Assembly: GCA_021613335.1 (NCBI GenBank)
Contig: JAJTWR010000044.1
Coordinates: forward strand, 1,728,501 to 1,792,500
Source of the DNA: Whitmania pigra
Lineage: Eukaryota; Annelida; Clitellata; Hirudinida; Haemopidae
Length of the DNA stretch: 64,000 nt
Direction of reading: 5' to 3'
In this document: in pieces, positions 61,111 through 64,000 of the stretch
How the letters are laid out: each line of letters begins with the position of its first letter
How positions within the stretch are numbered: position 1 is the first letter of the stretch
Position numbers and translations under genes: made by a program
The notes under the pieces: generated by a model
Databases searched by the model: none
Told to the model about the DNA's origin: nothing
The model's input: only the letters and a program-made list of their open reading frames with translations

Positions 61111-63608
61111 ATGGATAGTAAAGGGAATAAAGTCGTTGTTTGTGACAACGGGACAGGGGTATGCAAGCTTTATAATTATTTAAGTATATTGACTCACATC
61201 CGCTTAAAATGCCTTTCAGGAAGTTATTTAGATCTTTTTAGAAAGAAATGCGATGACTTACCCAGTGAAATTTTGATATAACATGTAATAAGACTTATTC
61301 TTAGAAATTGTTTAATTGTTGTTGAGATGTTTAGTCGCCACTGTGAGGCTATTAAATTGGGTATTTACTGGTTTAAATGGACTTTTTAATTTTGGTTTGA
61401 GAAACTGATGCTTAAACTGGTAACTTTAACCTGGTGTCTAATTAGTAAATTAGCATTTATTGTATAAACAGATTTTTTAAGAATTGGGTTGTAGTGAAGC
61501 AGTAAGGGATATTTATTGTTATTGTTTTGTTTCTTTCCCATAGTTCGTAAAATGCGGATTCAGTGGCACCAACTTTCCAACCCACATCTTTCCTTCTCTG
61601 GTTGGGAGACCTATTTTAAGATCAAAAGCCAAAATTGGAAACATAGAGCTCAAAGTATAACTATTGATACATACTGCGTTTAAGTTGTATTGCACTTTTA
61701 ATGTGAATTTTTAATGCAGGATCTTATGATTGGAGATGAAGCCAGCGAATTGCGATCACTCCTTGAAGTGTCTTACCCAATGGAGAATGGCATTGTTCGA
61801 AATTGGGATGACATGATCTCGCTTTATAAATACACTTTTGGTCCCGACAAGCTGAATATTGATCCTTCTCATTGCAAACTCCTTTTGACAGAACCTCCCA
61901 TGAACCCAATCAAAAACAGAGAGAAAATGGTGGAGGTAAGTAATCTATATTTAGTTCTCAAAATGGTCACGGCTTGTTACAATGAATTACAATTGTGTTT
62001 CAGGTGATGTTTGAACAATTCAACTTCCATGCTTTGTACATCGCAATCCAAGCTGTCCTCACACTCTACGCTCAAGGTTTAGATTATGTCAATAACATTT
62101 ATTCACATTTTCCTTCAAGATGTTTTGTACATCAACAAGAAATTTTTAAGGGTTGCTGACTGGTGTTGTGGTGGACTCTGGTGATGGTGTGACCCACATT
62201 TGTCCCGTCTACGATGGCTTTGCACTTCCTCACTTGACCAGACGATTGGATATTGCCGGCAGAGATATCACTCGCTATCTCATTAAGGTCTGAGAGAATA
62301 ATTACTAAAAATTAAATATGTTCATCGGGAAGTATAATGCGCATCGATGTCTTATGATGGCCAATCGAATTGGATTATGACAACATTGTTTGTTGTTTAG
62401 CTATTCTTTAGTTTAGTGTTGTTTTTGATGATTATAATTATAGTTAATCTATATAGTGCCATATGTCATCAGAGGCGCTTCTTTATTCTGACCATTGCTA
62501 TAGTGCTCCTTCCTGAGGGAGCTGGCAGCAGTGCAGGCCAGGTTTCGAATGCAACACATTACGACTATTGCTATGATCTCTGAATGCAGACACCATTCAA
62601 CCAACCTGCATGCCAAATTTTATATAATTTTGTAAGAACATCTAAGTTATTTGTGGTGCCATACTTTTCATTATCCTTTTAAGAATAAATTTATTGGGCT
62701 GTCTCTGTATCTTCAGCTCCTATTGCTGAGAGGTTATGCTTTCAATCATTCTGCGGACTTCGAAACCGTCAGGATAATGAAGGAAAAGCTGTGCTACGTT
62801 GGATACGACATCGAGTTGGAGCAAAAGCTTGCACTCGAAACTACTGTTTTGGTCGAGCAATATACGGTAGTTTGTCTTCTTTCTTTATCATCTTTGCACT
62901 TCTTTAGACTTCTGCTACAATATTTTCCACAATGTTCCAGCTGCCGGACGGAAGGGTCATCAAGGTCGGAGGAGAACGTTTTGAGGCTCCGGAGGCTCTT
63001 TTCCAGCCGCACTTGATAAACGTCGAGGGCGTCGGCATTGCGGAGCTGCTTTTCAACACCATTCAGGCGGCGGACATCGACACGAGGGCAGATTTTTACA
63101 AGCACATCGTCCTGTCTGGAGGCTCGACCATGTATCCTGGCCTTCCTAGTCGGTTGGAGAGGGAGATGAAGCAACTTTACTTGGAACGTGTTCTCAAAGG
63201 AGACACTGAAAGACTTGCTGTGAGTTTATTGACTTCATAAGAATTCCTCCAGCTGAGGTCTTTTGATTAAAATGGTTATTATTGTTGATTATTAGTTTGT
63301 AAATGGGATTCATCAAAGTTTTCTATTAAATTGAATTAATCAATAATACTTGAAAATGATGTTTACTCTGGAATTTTTATATTTAGTTAACATTTGTGTA
63401 AAATGAAGTTAATATAACATCAATTTTTTTTATGCAGAAATTCAAGATTCGGATTGAAGATCCTCCTCGCAGAAAGCACATGGTGTTCATGGGGGGAGCT
63501 GTACTTGCTCAGATCATGAAGGATAAGGAGGACTTCTGGATGTCCAAGAAAGAATACCAGGAGCAGGGAGTAAGAGTGCTTTCCAAACTCGGAGTGAGCA
63601 CCCGTTAG
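61111..63608 (+). CDS. ACTR2: Actin-related protein 2 (ARP2/3 complex subunit)
   Basis: Eight exons: 61111-61158, 61544-61654, 61720-61935, 62004-62076, 62151-62287, 62717-62866, 62941-63219, 63438-63608. Together they give exactly 395 codons with the stop, the canonical ARP2 length. It nucleates branched actin filaments with ARP3 in the cytoplasm. Actin-fold nucleotide motifs: 'VVVCDNGTG' then 'FVKCGF' (phosphate 1), '[10 protein letters not shown]' (phosphate 2) and '[12 protein letters not shown]'. ARP2-typical segments are '[10 protein letters not shown]', 'PILRSKAKI', '[19 protein letters not shown]' and the C-terminal 'KLGVSTR'. Start by family alignment. AATAAA at 63799. The 430-bp intron 5 carries a SINE. 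Confidence 0.98.
62465..62612 (-). mobile_element. tRNA-derived SINE, copy 2
   Basis: On the minus strand an A box (GGTTGGTTGAATGGTGTC) precedes a B box (GCATTCGAAACC) by about 45 bp, then a tail shared with 11283-11425 ('ctccttcctgaggg' versus 'atccttcccaaggg' on the plus strand). Both copies end next to a 'catcaga(g/a)gcg' sequence. It is antisense in intron 5 of ARP2. Confidence 0.6.
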
Positions 63609-63798
63609 ACGTCCCCTCGCGAGACATTCCCTCGATTCCCTCTGATTGCTTGCAGCGAGAACGACAACGTCCCCAGATTATTCGAAATAATAATCTTTCA
63701 GATTTATTTGTTTTTATAATATTTACAATTTAAAAACATTTCATCTTAAGCTTGTTAAGGGTTTGTTAAAATTTTGTATAATAATTGGGTCCTCTTTG

Positions 63799-63804
63799 AA
63801 TAAA
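63799..63804 (+). terminator. Polyadenylation signal of ARP2
   Basis: AATAAA 190 bp after the ARP2 stop codon, in an AT-rich 3' untranslated region. Confidence 0.6.
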
Positions 63805-64000
63805 ATTCTCCTAATTCTTTACTTCAATGTCCAATTTTTACGATTTTGTGAAATTGGTTACAGGTGAAAATTGAAGATGACCTAGAATTTTGATGTTCAT
63901 TGTTCATTCCACTTCATGATTACAGTTGTACTTGTGCTTCGTTACTTAAGTTGTTACAGGGAGAGAAAATTATGTGTCTCGATCACATTGATGTTGCTAT

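Overview
The window is nuclear DNA of an invertebrate animal. It is AT-rich. Almost every gene is split by short GT-AG introns, and the gene set (neurexin, SETDB1, a KAT6-type MYST protein, DHRS1, ARP2, RPS27, S-adenosylmethionine synthetase) is metazoan. Long trinucleotide microsatellites, hAT transposons, LINE fragments and tRNA-like SINEs fill the spaces. I cannot assign a phylum from sequence alone. Gene models were assembled by hand from splice signals and protein family motifs, so exon edges are reliable only where the evidence gives matching phases.

Layout, left to right. 1-3931: copies of one hAT family, including a complete 2,230-bp element (1328-3557) with 8-bp target duplications. 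3984-6016: the 3' exons of a single-pass membrane protein with one Ig domain. 6573-8590: a 518-bp ATT array and a ZBED/BED-type hAT relic that carries a later 453-bp hAT insertion. 9179-12578: a METTL25-like methyltransferase in ten exons. 13970-14570: ribosomal protein eS27. 14803-15939: an intronless gene with two tandem GPR180/TMEM145-type ectodomains and a GPI-like tail but no seven-helix domain. 16405-22925 (minus): SETDB1. 24414-35707 (minus): a full neurexin with six LNS and three EGF domains, carrying several large microsatellites, a 53-bp minisatellite and a histidine-rich coding insert. 38702-40771: S-adenosylmethionine synthetase. 42716-51286 (minus): a KAT6-like protein whose MYST domain has lost both catalytic residues. 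54529-56608 (minus): an unidentified basic coiled-coil protein. 58075-59922: DHRS1. 61111-63608: ARP2.

The most unusual signals are four. (1) A tandem array of about twenty 53-bp units abuts a neurexin exon, and each unit repeats that exon's 3' splice site. (2) A CAT-codon run in the same exon places 16 histidines in a loop of LNS2. (3) The MYST protein keeps its zinc finger and CoA loop but has Phe for the catalytic Cys and Lys for the catalytic Glu, with no PHD fingers found. (4) A receptor ectodomain has been duplicated and detached from its membrane domain.

Functionally, three neighbours form a methylation theme: the synthetase makes S-adenosylmethionine, and the METTL25-like protein and SETDB1 consume it. 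They are on different strands with their own promoters, so I read this as coincidence. None of the genes forms an operon.
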